This document shows positions 19,019 through 27,996 of a stretch of 64,000 bases of DNA, in pieces. The notes under the pieces are model-generated. The model saw nothing but the letters and a program-made list of their open reading frames with translations. It was not told the DNA's origin and did not search any database. The position numbers and the translations under genes were made by a program. Source of the stretch: Leptolyngbya sp. PLA1 (GTDB taxonomy: Bacteria; Planctomycetota; Phycisphaerae; Phycisphaerales; UBA1924). Positions within the stretch are counted from its first letter, which is position 1; every line of letters starts with the position of its first letter. Location of the stretch: the NCBI GenBank assembly GCA_021405315.1, contig QWIH01000020.1, positions 17,336 to 81,335 of the forward strand, read 5' to 3'.

Positions 19019-19933
19019 CTACCGCTTCGCGCCCAGGGGCTTGATGACGAGCGAGAGCACGCGCCCGGTGGCGTGCGGCGAGGCGAGCGCCGTCCCCCGG
19101 GCGTCACTCGGGCGGGTGACGCTGCCCGCGGCACGAGCGGAAGACCGCAGCACCACGTCCACGCCGTGGAGCACGCCGGAGATCGTGACCGGCGTCTCGA
19201 TCGCCCGCACGTCGTCGTCTTCATGCCCGTCCAGCACCTCGGCACGCCGGCGTTCGAAGAGCGCGGCGTACTCGGCCGCGGCGGCCTTCACGTCCGCCAC
19301 GCCATCCTTCGGGTCATCGCCGGCTCCGAGATCCTCCAGCGCATCGCGGAGGGGCTGGAGGGCGTCGTCCATCACCGCCCGGGCGTGCAGGATGCGCTCC
19401 GCGTCCGCCTGCACGAGCAGCGGGACCATCACCGCGAACACGGGGCTGCACAGAGGCTCCTCGGCCCGCTGGGCAAGGCTGGTCGCGACGGGTCGTGCGA
19501 CCAGCAGGCGGTGCCTCCCGGCGAACCGGTCCACCGCCGCGGCGACGGGAATCGCGAACCCGGGGTTCGGCCCGGCGCGGAGCAGGTCCGCCGCGAGACG
19601 GGAGAGGTACGCGCGCTCGTCGTCGCAGATGTCGTCCTGCAGGAAGGTGCGCAGGCAGCCGTACTCGTCCTCTCGACGGATGGTGTCGTGGACGGCGAGC
19701 ATGTCGCTGGCGGGACCGTCGCCCGCGAGGTCGGCGCTGAGGACCCCGGCTCGCCACAGCGGGAGAGACCACTGCCAGGAGCGCGTGAACTCGACGTACG
19801 ACGGGATGCCCTCAGCCCCCTTGCGCCCGCCCGGCGCCGGAAGGAGCGTGACCACCCGGCGCGCGAGCAGCGCCGACGCCATCGCGGGCGCTTCTCTCGT
19901 GGTCAGGTGATAGGGGTTCACGGCGACGATCAT
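19019..19933 (-). CDS. hypothetical protein, Asp/Glu/Arg-rich, unknown function
   Basis: This protein of about 304 residues starts at ATG 19933 ([19 protein letters not shown]). The frame is open to 20017, but the extra 28 residues have no supporting signal. It begins with a short beta-strand-like segment. A mostly helical, Ala-rich body follows with [18 protein letters not shown] and [26 protein letters not shown]. The last 60 residues look beta-rich. There are no signal peptide, membrane helices or known catalytic motifs that I can see. It lies 105 nt upstream of the galE stop region on the same strand. I do not recognise the family. Confidence 0.6.
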   Translation of the reverse strand: MIVAVNPYHLTTREAPAMASALLARRVVTLLPAPGGRKGAEGIPSYVEFTRSWQWSLPLWRAGVLSADLAGDGPASDMLAVHDTIRREDEYGCLRTFLQDDICDDERAYLSRLAADLLRAGPNPGFAIPVAAAVDRFAGRHRLLVARPVATSLAQRAEEPLCSPVFAVMVPLLVQADAERILHARAVMDDALQPLRDALEDLGAGDDPKDGVADVKAAAAEYAALFERRRAEVLDGHEDDDVRAIETPVTISGVLHGVDVVLRSSARAAGSVTRPSDARGTALASPHATGRVLSLVIKPLGAKR

Positions 19934-20038
19934 CACGGGCTCCGAGGTTGGCTCCTGACTATTCGGCACGCGGGGGCCGCCCGGCTGCACCGGCGGCGCG
20001 GTTTTTGCGATGACCACCCGGCGCGGGGTTTGCTGCGG

Positions 20039-21085
20039 CTATCGGCCCGCGTACCCGCGCGGGTTTGCCTGCATCCACCGCCACGCCGTGCCGATGATCT
20101 CGCGGAGGTCCGTCACCTTCGCCGACCAGCCCAGCTCCGCGCGGATTCTGCCCGGATTGTTGAACACCGCGGGCGGGTCGCCCGCACGCCGGGGCCGCTC
20201 CACAACCCTGAAGTCCCGCCCCGTAACCGCCTTCACGGCGTCGATGATCTCCCGCACGGAGTAGCCCTTCCCGATTCCCACGTTGTACGCGAGCACCTCG
20301 CCGTCACGCACGCGGCGCATGGCGAGCACGTGCGCGTCGATCAGATCCTCCACGTGCACGTAGTCGCGGATGCACGTGCCGTCGGGCGTGGGGTAGTCCG
20401 TGCCGAAGATGCCGACCTCCGTGCGTTTGCCCAGCGCGGCCTCGAGGACCACGGGGATCAGGTGGGTTTCGGGCGTGTGGTCCTCTCCGAGCAGGCCGGT
20501 GCGGTCACACCCGCAGACGTTGAAATACCGCAGCATCGCCACGCCGAACGCCCGGCCCGCCCTGCGGCAGGCCTCTGCGTAGTCCAGCAGCACATGCTCG
20601 TCGTGCAGCTTGCTCCTGCCGTACGGGCTCACCGGGTTCTGGGGGCAGTGTTCCGGCACGGGGATCATGTCCTGCGGAGGCTGGCCGTAGGTCGCACAGG
20701 AAGAGGAAAAGACGAACTTCCGGACGCCCGCGCCCGCCTTCGCCGCGTCATCGCAGGCGCTCAGCACGCTGATGAGCCCCGAGACGTTGTTGTGGTAGTA
20801 CCGGAGCGGATCGTCCACGGACTCGCCGACGTACGCGAGGGCGGCGAAATGCATGACCGCCTCGACCCGGTGGCGCGTGAGCAGTTCCGCGACCAGGGCG
20901 CGGTCGTTGATGTCGCCCTCAACGAAGGTGAGCAGGCCCGGATGGCGTGCGTCGAGCAGTTCCATCGCGCGGCGGTGCCCGCGGAAGAGGTTGTCAAGGC
21001 AGACGACGCGCGTCCCATCGACCAGCAGCCGCTGAACCGCGTGAGACCCGATGTAGCCGGCGCCGCCGGTGACCAGCACAGTCAT
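20039..21085 (-). CDS. galE: UDP-glucose 4-epimerase
   Basis: The enzyme interconverts UDP-glucose and UDP-galactose with tightly bound NAD. The 348-residue protein has the nucleotide-binding TGGAGYIGSH at residues 6-15. The catalytic Ser is in FVFSSSCATYG (about 127-129) and the pair Tyr155/Lys159 is in SPYGRSK. The C-terminal substrate block is GTCIRDYVHVEDL. ATG 21085 is preceded by a GGGAG ribosome-binding site, which sets the start. TAGAAT at 21114-21109 is a plausible -10 box. It diverges from the thrS leader. The product would feed surface polysaccharide synthesis. Confidence 0.93.
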   Translation of the reverse strand: MTVLVTGGAGYIGSHAVQRLLVDGTRVVCLDNLFRGHRRAMELLDARHPGLLTFVEGDINDRALVAELLTRHRVEAVMHFAALAYVGESVDDPLRYYHNNVSGLISVLSACDDAAKAGAGVRKFVFSSSCATYGQPPQDMIPVPEHCPQNPVSPYGRSKLHDEHVLLDYAEACRRAGRAFGVAMLRYFNVCGCDRTGLLGEDHTPETHLIPVVLEAALGKRTEVGIFGTDYPTPDGTCIRDYVHVEDLIDAHVLAMRRVRDGEVLAYNVGIGKGYSVREIIDAVKAVTGRDFRVVERPRRAGDPPAVFNNPGRIRAELGWSAKVTDLREIIGTAWRWMQANPRGYAGR

Positions 21086-21233
21086 GCAAGCTCCCTCGCA
21101 AAGGGACGATTCTAGGGGTTGGGGCCACAGCCGCTCCCCGGCCTTGGAGGGACATCCGTTCGCGGCGGGGCCCCGAAGACATGCCGCCGGCCTCCGTCGC
21201 CGCCCCTGTCCACCCCGGCTACGCTTGACCCGC

Positions 21234-21281
21234 ATGACCCGTGCCACGACGACGACGACGACCCGAGCGATTCACGCCTGA
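21234..21281 (+). CDS. threonine-rich leader peptide of thrS attenuator
   Basis: This 15-codon ORF encodes MTRATTTTTTRAIHA and then TGA at 21279-21281. Seven of 15 residues are Thr, six of them consecutive (five ACG, one ACC, 21246-21263). ACG is the less used Thr codon in the thrS gene itself, where ACC dominates by eye. Rare-codon runs of the cognate amino acid are typical of attenuator leaders. TACGCT at 21220-21225 could be a -10 box 8 nt before the ATG, so the leader could itself be leaderless. The stop codon lies inside the left arm of the following hairpin. The downstream genes are a zinc-ribbon gene and threonyl-tRNA synthetase. See the attenuator entry. Confidence 0.75.
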   Translation: MTRATTTTTTRAIHA

Positions 21282-21337
21282 CGGCCGGCAGGCGTGCCCA
21301 CTCTGTCCCCACACCCGGCCCCGCAGGCCGGGTTTTT
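21273..21337 (+). promoter_or_regulatory. ribosome-mediated threonine attenuator
   Basis: Four segments behave like a classical amino-acid attenuator. Segment 1 (CACGCCTG, 21273-21280) covers the last leader codons and most of the stop. It pairs perfectly with CAGGCGTG (21289-21296). The loop between them contains GGCCGG (21283-21288), which can pair with CCGGCC (21315-21320). CCGGCC is the left arm of the terminator hairpin (21314-21332). The anti-terminator and terminator therefore exclude each other. A ribosome stalled on the Thr codons at 21246-21263 would cover segment 1. A ribosome that reaches the stop would cover segment 2 and let the terminator form. Pairing was found by reading; folding energies were not computed. 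Confidence 0.7.
21314..21337 (+). terminator. rho-independent terminator of the thrS attenuator
   Basis: A perfect 7-bp GC stem, CCCGGCC (21314-21320) with GGCCGGG (21326-21332), has a 5-nt loop and is followed directly by TTTTT (21333-21337). It lies between the leader peptide stop and the zinc-ribbon ATG at 21373. No other gene ends in front of it on this strand, so its role is most easily explained as attenuation. Confidence 0.8.
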
Positions 21338-21372
21338 CATTTTCGGCCATCTCCCTCACCGAGTATTCCCCC

Positions 21373-21606
21373 ATGGCATCTCAACCCACCTGCCTCGTCT
21401 GCCAGAAAGTGATGGTCAAGGGCTTCCTGAGCGACCTCGGCCACCACAACACCGTTCGCCTGCCCCGCTGGTGCGAGGGCGAGCCCCGGGCCTCGTGGCT
21501 TTCCGGCGAGGCGAAGTCATCCCAGGTAAAGGAGGGCGTGAAGGTCGTTGCCTATCGCTGCCCAGAGTGCGAGGCGCTCCGCCTCTACGCTCCGTCCGCC
21601 GAGTAG
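21373..21606 (+). CDS. small zinc-ribbon protein in thrS operon
   Basis: The 77-residue protein carries CLVC (residues 6-9) and CPEC (residues 66-69), a plausible four-Cys zinc site. Between them is a segment with GFLSDLGHH and LPRWCEGEP. The CxxC...GxL...W...YRCPEC arrangement resembles the small zinc-ribbon family DUF6487; this is from memory and unverified. ATG 21373 is 36 nt after the terminator T-run. The stop is 58 nt before thrS, so both are probably transcribed through the attenuator. Why a zinc ribbon sits between the attenuator and thrS is unknown; ThrRS itself is a zinc enzyme. Confidence 0.7.
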   Translation: MASQPTCLVCQKVMVKGFLSDLGHHNTVRLPRWCEGEPRASWLSGEAKSSQVKEGVKVVAYRCPECEALRLYAPSAE

Positions 21607-21664
21607 AAGTTCCGAGCCGAAACAGCCCCGCCGCAGCCCGCGCTGCACCCCGGACCCCACGATC

Positions 21665-23857
21665 ATGCCCACCATCACCCTCCCCGACGGCAAGACCAAG
21701 TCCTTCGACAAGCCCGTGACCGGGCTGGAGGTCGCCGCGTCCATCGGCGCCGGCCTCGCCAAGGCCGCACTCGCGATCAAGGTCGACGGCGAGACCCGCG
21801 ACTTGTCGCACGTCATCGACCGCGACGCGTCCATCGCCATCATCACCTCGCCCAAGCCCGGGCAGGCGGCCAGCACCGACGCGCTCACCCTCATGCGCCA
21901 TTCCGCGGCGCACGTGATGGCGGAGGCCATCCAGGACGTGATCGGCAAGGACGTCCAGCTCGCCTATGGCCCCCCCACCGACACCGGATTCTTCTACGAC
22001 ATGTTCGTCCCCGAGGGGAAGAAGATCAGCAGCGACCACTTCGAGGCCATCAACAGGCGGATGGCGGAGATCATCAAGGAAGACCGGAAGTTCTGCCGGT
22101 ATGAGGTCGCCTCGGGCGAGGGGCTCACCAAGCTCCGTGCCGAGCACAACAAGTACAAGATTGACAACGCCGAGCGGGCGCTTGGTCTGCCCAGCAGCGT
22201 CTACAAGTCCGCCAAGCCCGCCGCTGCGGCGTCCCCCGGCGGAGGTACCGATTCCCTCTCCTTCTACGCCACCGGCGAGCCGGGCACCAACTGGGAAGAC
22301 CTCTGCCGCGGACCGCACGTGCCGTCCACCGGGCGTATCGGGGCGGCGTGCGTGCTCTCGCTGGCGTCGTCCTACTGGCACGGCGACGAGAACTCCGACC
22401 GGCTGATCCGGGTCTACGGCACCGCGTTCCCGACTCAGGCCGACCTCGACCAGTATCTCCGCCAGCGCGAAGAGGCCGCCAAGCGCGACCACCGCGTCAT
22501 CGGCAAGGCCCTTCGACTCTTCCACATCGACGAGACCGTGGGCCAGGGCCTGATCCTCTGGACCCCCAAGGGCTCCATCGTCCGCAAGGAGCTGCAGTCC
22601 TTCATCGGCGCCGAGCTCAAGAAGCAGGGGTACACCGAGGTCTTCACCCCCCACATCGGCTCGCTGGATCTCTACAAGACCAGCGGCCACTTCCCCTACT
22701 ACAAGGACGCGCAGTTCCCGCCCATCATCGAGCGAGAGACCCTCGACCGCCTCGCGACCTGCTCGTGCGCCGACGTCATGCGCCGCGTCGAAGGCGTCTC
22801 CCAGCGCCTTGCCGACGGCATCAACGAGCGCACCAAGGCCACCACCATCGCCAAGGACCGCGTCCTCCCGGACGACCAGCTCGTTCAGGGCTTCATGCTC
22901 CGGCCCATGAACTGCCCGCACCACGCCAAGATCTTCGCCAGCAGTCCCCACTCCTACCGCGACATGCCCGTCCGCCTCGCGGAGTTCGGCACCGTCTATC
23001 GATGGGAGCAATCCGGCGAGCTCAACGGCATGACCCGCGTCCGGGGCTTCACCCAGGACGACGCACACCTCTTCTGCACCGAGGACCAGATCCCCGGCGA
23101 GGTGCAGGGATGCCTCTCGCTCGTCAAGACCATCTTCGCCACCCTGGGCATGAAGGACTACCGCGTTCGCGTGGGCCTGCGCGATCCGGATAGCAACAAG
23201 TACACCGGCGGCAAGGAAAGCTGGGACAAGGCCGAGGCCGCCTGCATCGACGCCGCGAAGTCCCTCGGCGTGCCCTTCTCGCAGGAGCCGGGCGAGGCTG
23301 CGTTCTACGGCCCCAAGATCGATTTCGTTGTCAAGGACGTCATCGGGCGCGAGTGGCAGCTCGGAACCGTGCAGGTCGATTACCAGATGGGCAATCGCTT
23401 CGACCTCTCGTACATCGGGCCGGACAACAAGCCCCACCGTCCCGTGGTCATCCACCGCGCGCCCTTCGGAAGCATGGAGCGGTTCTGCGGCGTGCTCATC
23501 GAGCACTTCGCCGGCGCCTTCCCCACCTGGCTCAGCCCCGAGCAGGTCCGCGTCCTCCCCATCAGCGACAAGTCCAACGACTACGCGCACCAGGTCGCGG
23601 CGGCCCTCAAGGCCGCGGACATCCGCGTCAGCGTCGATGAGAGCAACGACCGCGTGCAGGCGAAGGTCAAGGTCGCCGCGGACGACAAGGTGCCCTACAT
23701 GCTCATCGTCGGCCCGCGCGATGCGGAGTCCGGATCTGTCTCCGTGCGTGCCCGGGGCACCGAGAAGGACCTGGGGGCGATGCCCCTGGCGCGGTTCGTG
23801 GAGGCGATGGCTTCGGAGGTGCGGGAGCGCAGGGCGGAGCTCGGCGTGAGGCCCTGA
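21665..23857 (+). CDS. thrS: threonyl-tRNA synthetase
   Basis: The enzyme charges tRNA-Thr. The 730-residue protein has the TGS domain (residues 1-65) and the editing domain with its zinc-like signatures RHSAAHVMAEA and CRGPHVPSTG. The class II catalytic core shows MLRPMNCPHHAKIF (motif 1 region), YRWEQSGELNGMTRVRGFTQDDAH (motif 2) and HRAPFGSMERF (motif 3). The anticodon-binding domain lies at residues 640-730. It is about 90 residues longer than E. coli ThrRS. Part of the excess is an Ala/Gly-rich insert after SSVYKSAKP inside the editing domain and a longer stretch after CSCADVMRR. ATG 21665 gives the normal TGS start. Expression is likely controlled by the upstream Thr attenuator. Confidence 0.96.
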   Translation: MPTITLPDGKTKSFDKPVTGLEVAASIGAGLAKAALAIKVDGETRDLSHVIDRDASIAIITSPKPGQAASTDALTLMRHSAAHVMAEAIQDVIGKDVQLAYGPPTDTGFFYDMFVPEGKKISSDHFEAINRRMAEIIKEDRKFCRYEVASGEGLTKLRAEHNKYKIDNAERALGLPSSVYKSAKPAAAASPGGGTDSLSFYATGEPGTNWEDLCRGPHVPSTGRIGAACVLSLASSYWHGDENSDRLIRVYGTAFPTQADLDQYLRQREEAAKRDHRVIGKALRLFHIDETVGQGLILWTPKGSIVRKELQSFIGAELKKQGYTEVFTPHIGSLDLYKTSGHFPYYKDAQFPPIIERETLDRLATCSCADVMRRVEGVSQRLADGINERTKATTIAKDRVLPDDQLVQGFMLRPMNCPHHAKIFASSPHSYRDMPVRLAEFGTVYRWEQSGELNGMTRVRGFTQDDAHLFCTEDQIPGEVQGCLSLVKTIFATLGMKDYRVRVGLRDPDSNKYTGGKESWDKAEAACIDAAKSLGVPFSQEPGEAAFYGPKIDFVVKDVIGREWQLGTVQVDYQMGNRFDLSYIGPDNKPHRPVVIHRAPFGSMERFCGVLIEHFAGAFPTWLSPEQVRVLPISDKSNDYAHQVAAALKAADIRVSVDESNDRVQAKVKVAADDKVPYMLIVGPRDAESGSVSVRARGTEKDLGAMPLARFVEAMASEVRERRAELGVRP

Positions 23858-23875
23858 CCGCGCTCGCACGCCCGA

Positions 23876-26170
23876 TCAACCTCCGCCGATCGCGTCGATG
23901 AGCGCCGCGACGTCGTCCTGGTCCACGCTCCCGTCCTGATTGAAGTCCGGGTCGATGCCGGTGGGGTTCTCGCCACCACCCACGACGTTGATGAGGTAGG
24001 CCACGTCGTCCTGGTCGGCGTTGCCATCCCCGTTCATGTCGAGGTCGGCGGGGCAGCCGATGATGGTGACGGACAGGTCGTCAACCCCGGCCTCGACCAC
24101 GGAGCCGGCGCCGAGATCGCGGGCCACGAAGCGCAGCCGCATGCTCGACGTCGGCGTCACGAAATCCTCGATGCGGAAGGAGACTCGCACCCAGGCTCCG
24201 GCGTTCTGCGTCACGTCCTCGAGCGTCACCCAGGTCTGCCCGGCGTCGTTGGAGATGAGCACGGGCATGGAGTCGCTGTTGGGGTTGCTCCCGGTGTTGT
24301 TGCTGTACCACCTCTGATAGGAGAGCATCGTGCTCTCAACCCGCGTGTAGGACTGGGGACGAGCCGAGAAGACCGGGCTGGTGAGGGTGGTTGCCCCGCC
24401 GTCGACGTCGTTGGCCCCGTTGGTGGTGCCGGTGGCCCCGGTGATCCAGCAGAGGTTTCCGGCATCATCCGAGTCGTCACCGGGCTGAGAGGCGTTGGCC
24501 GCGGGGTCCGCCCGCTCCCAGAGGCCGGTGGTCGCCGCGTCCCCCGGCGCGCCCACGGTCCATGCCTGATCGGTCTGCATCGTGTCGGCCCATCGCACGG
24601 AGGATCCCGCGCCGCTCGCGACCAGGGGGGAGGCCCAGCCCTCGGGCGGGTAGGTCTGCGCCATGCCGGGCGTCGCCGCCTCGAAGTAGTACTCCACCGT
24701 CTCGCCGCAGCCCGCGGGAGGAAGGCTGGACGCGTACACCGACCCCGCGACGTGCGTCATGGGCACCGTCTGCCAGTCACCGCCCGTCACACGCCATTTC
24801 ATCACGGGCAGGCCGGACATCACCGCCGCGGAGGCGCGGACCGCGATGTCCACCGGCGTGGGCTCGGACGTGCCGAGGCTCGCGGGAGGCGGCGAGACTT
24901 CGGCGAAGATCAGGGGCATCACCGCGTACTCCACGAGGCGGATCGCGCCCTCGAAGTTCTCCTCCGCGTTGGGGATGATCTCCGCCGCGGGCATCACGAA
25001 GCCGTACGACCCCGTGTCCCGCACTTCGATGGACATGCCCAGGGCGTTCCTGTCGCCGTAGACCCAGTCGAGCGCGCCGCCCGAAGCCGGGTAGATATTC
25101 GTGTAGGTGGGTCCCGGGCGGTAGACCTTGCCGTGGACGCTCTGCATCACGCCGGCCATGTCCTGCTCGACGCGCCGGAAGATGGCGCGGTCATCGCAGT
25201 CCGAGGCGGTCCAGCCCCAGGGGGTCAGGATGAGCTGCGAGTAGCTGTGAATGTCGATGTGCGCGCGCAGGTTCGTGAGGCCGGTCATGAAATCCCGCAT
25301 GGCGGCGGTCTCGGGCTCCGAGAAGGGCCCCGTGCCCCTGTAGGTCTCGTTGTTCGTGGCGGTGCTGGCGCCCTCGCCTCCCCAGCCGAAGCCCCAGTTG
25401 CGGTTGGTGTCGACGCCGAAGGTTCCGTCGCCGTTGTCTCGCCGGTTCTTGCGCCACATGCGGTTGTTGGGGGTCCACGTGAACTCGTAGCCATCGCAGT
25501 TGACGACGGGGACGACGTACACGTCGCAGAGGTCCACGAGCCCGGTGAGGCGCAGGTCGTTGCCGTAGCCCTCGATCAGCCGGTCGGCGATCCACATGCT
25601 GGTCATGGGGGTGGCCCACTCGCGGGCATGCTGGCAGGAGTTGAAGACCACCGCGGGCCGCGACGATCGCGGGTTGCCGGGCTGATCCGGCCCGGTGATG
25701 CGCACGCCCCGAATCTGCCTGCCCTGAATCGTCTGGCCCACGACGAACGTGCTGGCGATCTCGGGATACTCAGCCTGGTAGTGGTCGAGCCTCGCCCCGA
25801 TCTCCGTGAGCGTGCGGAACGTGGAGAACCACGCCGCGTCCCGGTCGCGGTGCGCCGCCTCGACCTGCGCCCGCTCCCGGTCGAGCAGGACCTGCACGTC
25901 GGCGATCATGACCGTGTGCTCGATCCCGGCTTCGAGCAGGGCGGCCCGCTGCGACGGCGTCACCTGCACGTCCACCTCGCCCGGGCCGATACGGCAGGAC
26001 CACGCACCCTGCACCATGCTCAGCACACGCTCCAGGTCCGCGGGTGTCGCGGGCGTCACCCGCACCACCATCTGCCCGTCATAGGGACCCGGAGGAATCG
26101 ACTGCTGGCCAAAGGCAGCCAGCAAGCCCATCGCCGAGAGAATCACGCCCGCCATCGCCGACATGCGCAT
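23876..26170 (-). CDS. secreted M14 zinc carboxypeptidase with dockerin-like C-terminus
   Basis: The 764-residue protein starts at ATG 26170 with a signal peptide (residues 1-22). The M14 domain spans about residues 110-420. Zinc ligands are His181 and Glu184 in CQHAREW and a later His in HIDIHSYSQ; the catalytic Glu is in MSIEVRDTGS. It prefers C-terminal residues like carboxypeptidases A/B/T; exact specificity is unknown. A jelly-roll-like domain follows (about residues 530-700). The last 55 residues are two EF-hand-like repeats ([20 protein letters not shown] and DFNQDGSVDQDDVAALID). The same tail occurs on the protease at 44602-45969. The promoter region is shared with the divergent ggt gene. 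Confidence 0.9.
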   Translation of the reverse strand: MRMSAMAGVILSAMGLLAAFGQQSIPPGPYDGQMVVRVTPATPADLERVLSMVQGAWSCRIGPGEVDVQVTPSQRAALLEAGIEHTVMIADVQVLLDRERAQVEAAHRDRDAAWFSTFRTLTEIGARLDHYQAEYPEIASTFVVGQTIQGRQIRGVRITGPDQPGNPRSSRPAVVFNSCQHAREWATPMTSMWIADRLIEGYGNDLRLTGLVDLCDVYVVPVVNCDGYEFTWTPNNRMWRKNRRDNGDGTFGVDTNRNWGFGWGGEGASTATNNETYRGTGPFSEPETAAMRDFMTGLTNLRAHIDIHSYSQLILTPWGWTASDCDDRAIFRRVEQDMAGVMQSVHGKVYRPGPTYTNIYPASGGALDWVYGDRNALGMSIEVRDTGSYGFVMPAAEIIPNAEENFEGAIRLVEYAVMPLIFAEVSPPPASLGTSEPTPVDIAVRASAAVMSGLPVMKWRVTGGDWQTVPMTHVAGSVYASSLPPAGCGETVEYYFEAATPGMAQTYPPEGWASPLVASGAGSSVRWADTMQTDQAWTVGAPGDAATTGLWERADPAANASQPGDDSDDAGNLCWITGATGTTNGANDVDGGATTLTSPVFSARPQSYTRVESTMLSYQRWYSNNTGSNPNSDSMPVLISNDAGQTWVTLEDVTQNAGAWVRVSFRIEDFVTPTSSMRLRFVARDLGAGSVVEAGVDDLSVTIIGCPADLDMNGDGNADQDDVAYLINVVGGGENPTGIDPDFNQDGSVDQDDVAALIDAIGGG

Positions 26171-26181
26171 ACCTGCCTCCG

Positions 26182-26210
26182 TTCCAATCCCGCCCGCGTG
26201 GGTGTATCCT
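26182..26210 (+). promoter_or_regulatory. predicted promoter of gamma-glutamyltransferase gene
   Basis: TTCCAA (26182-26187) and TATCCT (26205-26210) are 17 nt apart. The -10 box ends 6 nt before the ATG at 26217, so transcription would begin at or next to the start codon. Prediction from pattern only. Confidence 0.4.
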
Positions 26211-26216
26211 CCCACG

Positions 26217-27977
26217 ATGCCGGCCGAAACGCAAGGAAACTCTCCCGCCCGGCGCCGGGCCGGGCTGGCAGCCCTCGCCTGCCTGTGCCTCGCGGCCGCC
26301 TTCGCCCCTGCCCAGGAGCCCGCCCCCGTGTACCCAACCGCCGCGGTCGCCGCCGACCACGCCCTGGCCTCACAGGCCGGGCTCGAGATGCTCCGCGCCG
26401 GCGGCAACGCCGTCGACGCCGCTGTCGCCACCTCCTTCGCCCTCTCGGTTGTTCGCCCCTACTCCTGCGGCATCGGGGGCGGCGGGTTCATGATCATCCG
26501 GCTGACCGACCACCAGGGCCGGGGGCCGCTCACCATCGCCATCAACTTCCGCGAAACCGCTCCCGCATCGGTCAGGCCCGATACCTACGAGTCCCTGGGT
26601 GAGTTCGCCGCGACCCACGGCGGGATGGCCGTCGGAATCCCGGGGCAGGTCGAGGGCATGCTCCACGCCCTGGAGCGCTACGGCACGCTCAGCCGGGAAC
26701 GGGTGCTCGCACCGGCCATCCGCCTCGCCCGGGAGGGGTTCGCCGCGGACGCCCACTACATCAAGAGCACGCAGCACGACGACCTCGTGATCCCCTGGCT
26801 GCGGGCCGAGCCGTCGCGACAGGAGCGGTTCGCGTGGCTCTGGGAGCGATGCCTGAAGCGTGGCGCCGTCAAGGTCGGCGATCACGTCGCCCTACCCGAG
26901 CAGGCAAGGGTGCTCGAGCGCATCGCCGCCGAAGGCCGCGCGGGGTTCTACGAGGGGCCCGTCGCGGAGGCCATCGTGCAGGCCGTCAACGCCGACGGCG
27001 GGCACTTCACGCTGGGGGACCTCCGGGACTACCGCTGCGAAGAGGTGCCCGTGCTGACCAGCACCTTCCGCGGCTGCACCGTGATCGGCATGCCGCCCCC
27101 AAGCAGCGGCGGGATCGTCATCGAGCAGGTCCTGGGCATGTTCGAGGCCAGGCCGGCACTCCTCGCGGATGCAGTGAAGGCGGGTCACAACTCTCCCCCA
27201 TACGTCCACCTTGTCACGGAGGCCGGCAAGCACGCCTTCGCCGACCGCGCCCGCTGGCTCGGAGACTCGAACTTCGTCAAGGTCCCGCTCGGAGCGCTCC
27301 GGTCCAAGGACTACATCGCATCGCGGGCGATGATGCTCGACCCAACGCACACGCTCCCGCACGAGGCCTACGGCAGCGCGAAGCCCCTCCCCGAGGACGG
27401 CGGCACAAGCCATCACTGCGTCATCGACGCTCAGGGCAACGCCGTCGCCTGCACCGAGACCGTCAACCTCATCTTCGGCTCGCTGCTGGCGGTGCCGGAG
27501 TTCGGCTTCGTCCTCAACAACACCATGGACGACTTCCTCACGCGGGGAGGCCACGCCAACGCGTTCGGTCTTTCGCACGCGGATCGCAACCGCCCCGAGC
27601 CGGGCAAGCGCCCCCTCTCCAGCATGACCCCCACCATCGTGCTCGACGAGACGGGACGCCCCAGCATCATCGTCGGGGGCTCCGGAGGACCTCGCATCAT
27701 CAGCGGCACGCTCCAGACGGCCCTCAACGTGCTCCTCTTCGACATGTCCGCAGACGCCGCCCTCGCCGCGTCACGCTTTCACCACCAGTGGGAGCCCGAT
27801 GTGCTTCAACTCGAAGATTCCCTCGACACCCCCGCCCTGCGCGACGCGCTGAAGGCCCATGGACACACCGTGGGCCGTCGCGAGGCCGTGGGCAACGTGC
27901 AGTTGATCCGACGGGTGCCCGCGGGGTGGCAGGCGGCCAGCGACCCCCGCAAGGGCGGCGCGCCCGCGGGCTACTGA
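26217..27977 (+). CDS. ggt: gamma-glutamyltransferase (glutathione hydrolase)
   Basis: The enzyme removes the gamma-glutamyl group of glutathione and related compounds in the periplasm. The 586-residue precursor has a signal peptide (about residues 1-37) and large-subunit signatures AAVAADHALASQAGLEMLRAG and IGGGGFM. The autocleavage/nucleophile Thr397 is in DGGTSHHCVIDAQGNAVACT. Small-subunit blocks are LNNTMDDF and SSMTPTIV, followed by IIVGGSGGPRI. Length and order match the family. ATG 26217 is chosen over an upstream in-frame start at 26163 because it gives a clean signal peptide and sits just after the -10 box. Confidence 0.93.
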   Translation: MPAETQGNSPARRRAGLAALACLCLAAAFAPAQEPAPVYPTAAVAADHALASQAGLEMLRAGGNAVDAAVATSFALSVVRPYSCGIGGGGFMIIRLTDHQGRGPLTIAINFRETAPASVRPDTYESLGEFAATHGGMAVGIPGQVEGMLHALERYGTLSRERVLAPAIRLAREGFAADAHYIKSTQHDDLVIPWLRAEPSRQERFAWLWERCLKRGAVKVGDHVALPEQARVLERIAAEGRAGFYEGPVAEAIVQAVNADGGHFTLGDLRDYRCEEVPVLTSTFRGCTVIGMPPPSSGGIVIEQVLGMFEARPALLADAVKAGHNSPPYVHLVTEAGKHAFADRARWLGDSNFVKVPLGALRSKDYIASRAMMLDPTHTLPHEAYGSAKPLPEDGGTSHHCVIDAQGNAVACTETVNLIFGSLLAVPEFGFVLNNTMDDFLTRGGHANAFGLSHADRNRPEPGKRPLSSMTPTIVLDETGRPSIIVGGSGGPRIISGTLQTALNVLLFDMSADAALAASRFHHQWEPDVLQLEDSLDTPALRDALKAHGHTVGRREAVGNVQLIRRVPAGWQAASDPRKGGAPAGY

Positions 27978-27996
27978 CCCCACGATACCATCCGGT

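Noticed and set aside
16848..19910. Open frame of 1,020 codons on the plus strand opposite the DUF255 gene
   Set aside because: Antisense shadow of a recognised gene, caused by high GC and few stops.
21225..21230. TTGACC as a -35 box for the thrS leader
   Set aside because: No -10-like hexamer lies 16-18 nt downstream; TACGCT just upstream of the ATG is the better candidate.
21416..23869. Open frame of 817 codons on the minus strand opposite thrS
   Set aside because: Antisense shadow of thrS; the amino-acid make-up is typical of an antisense frame.
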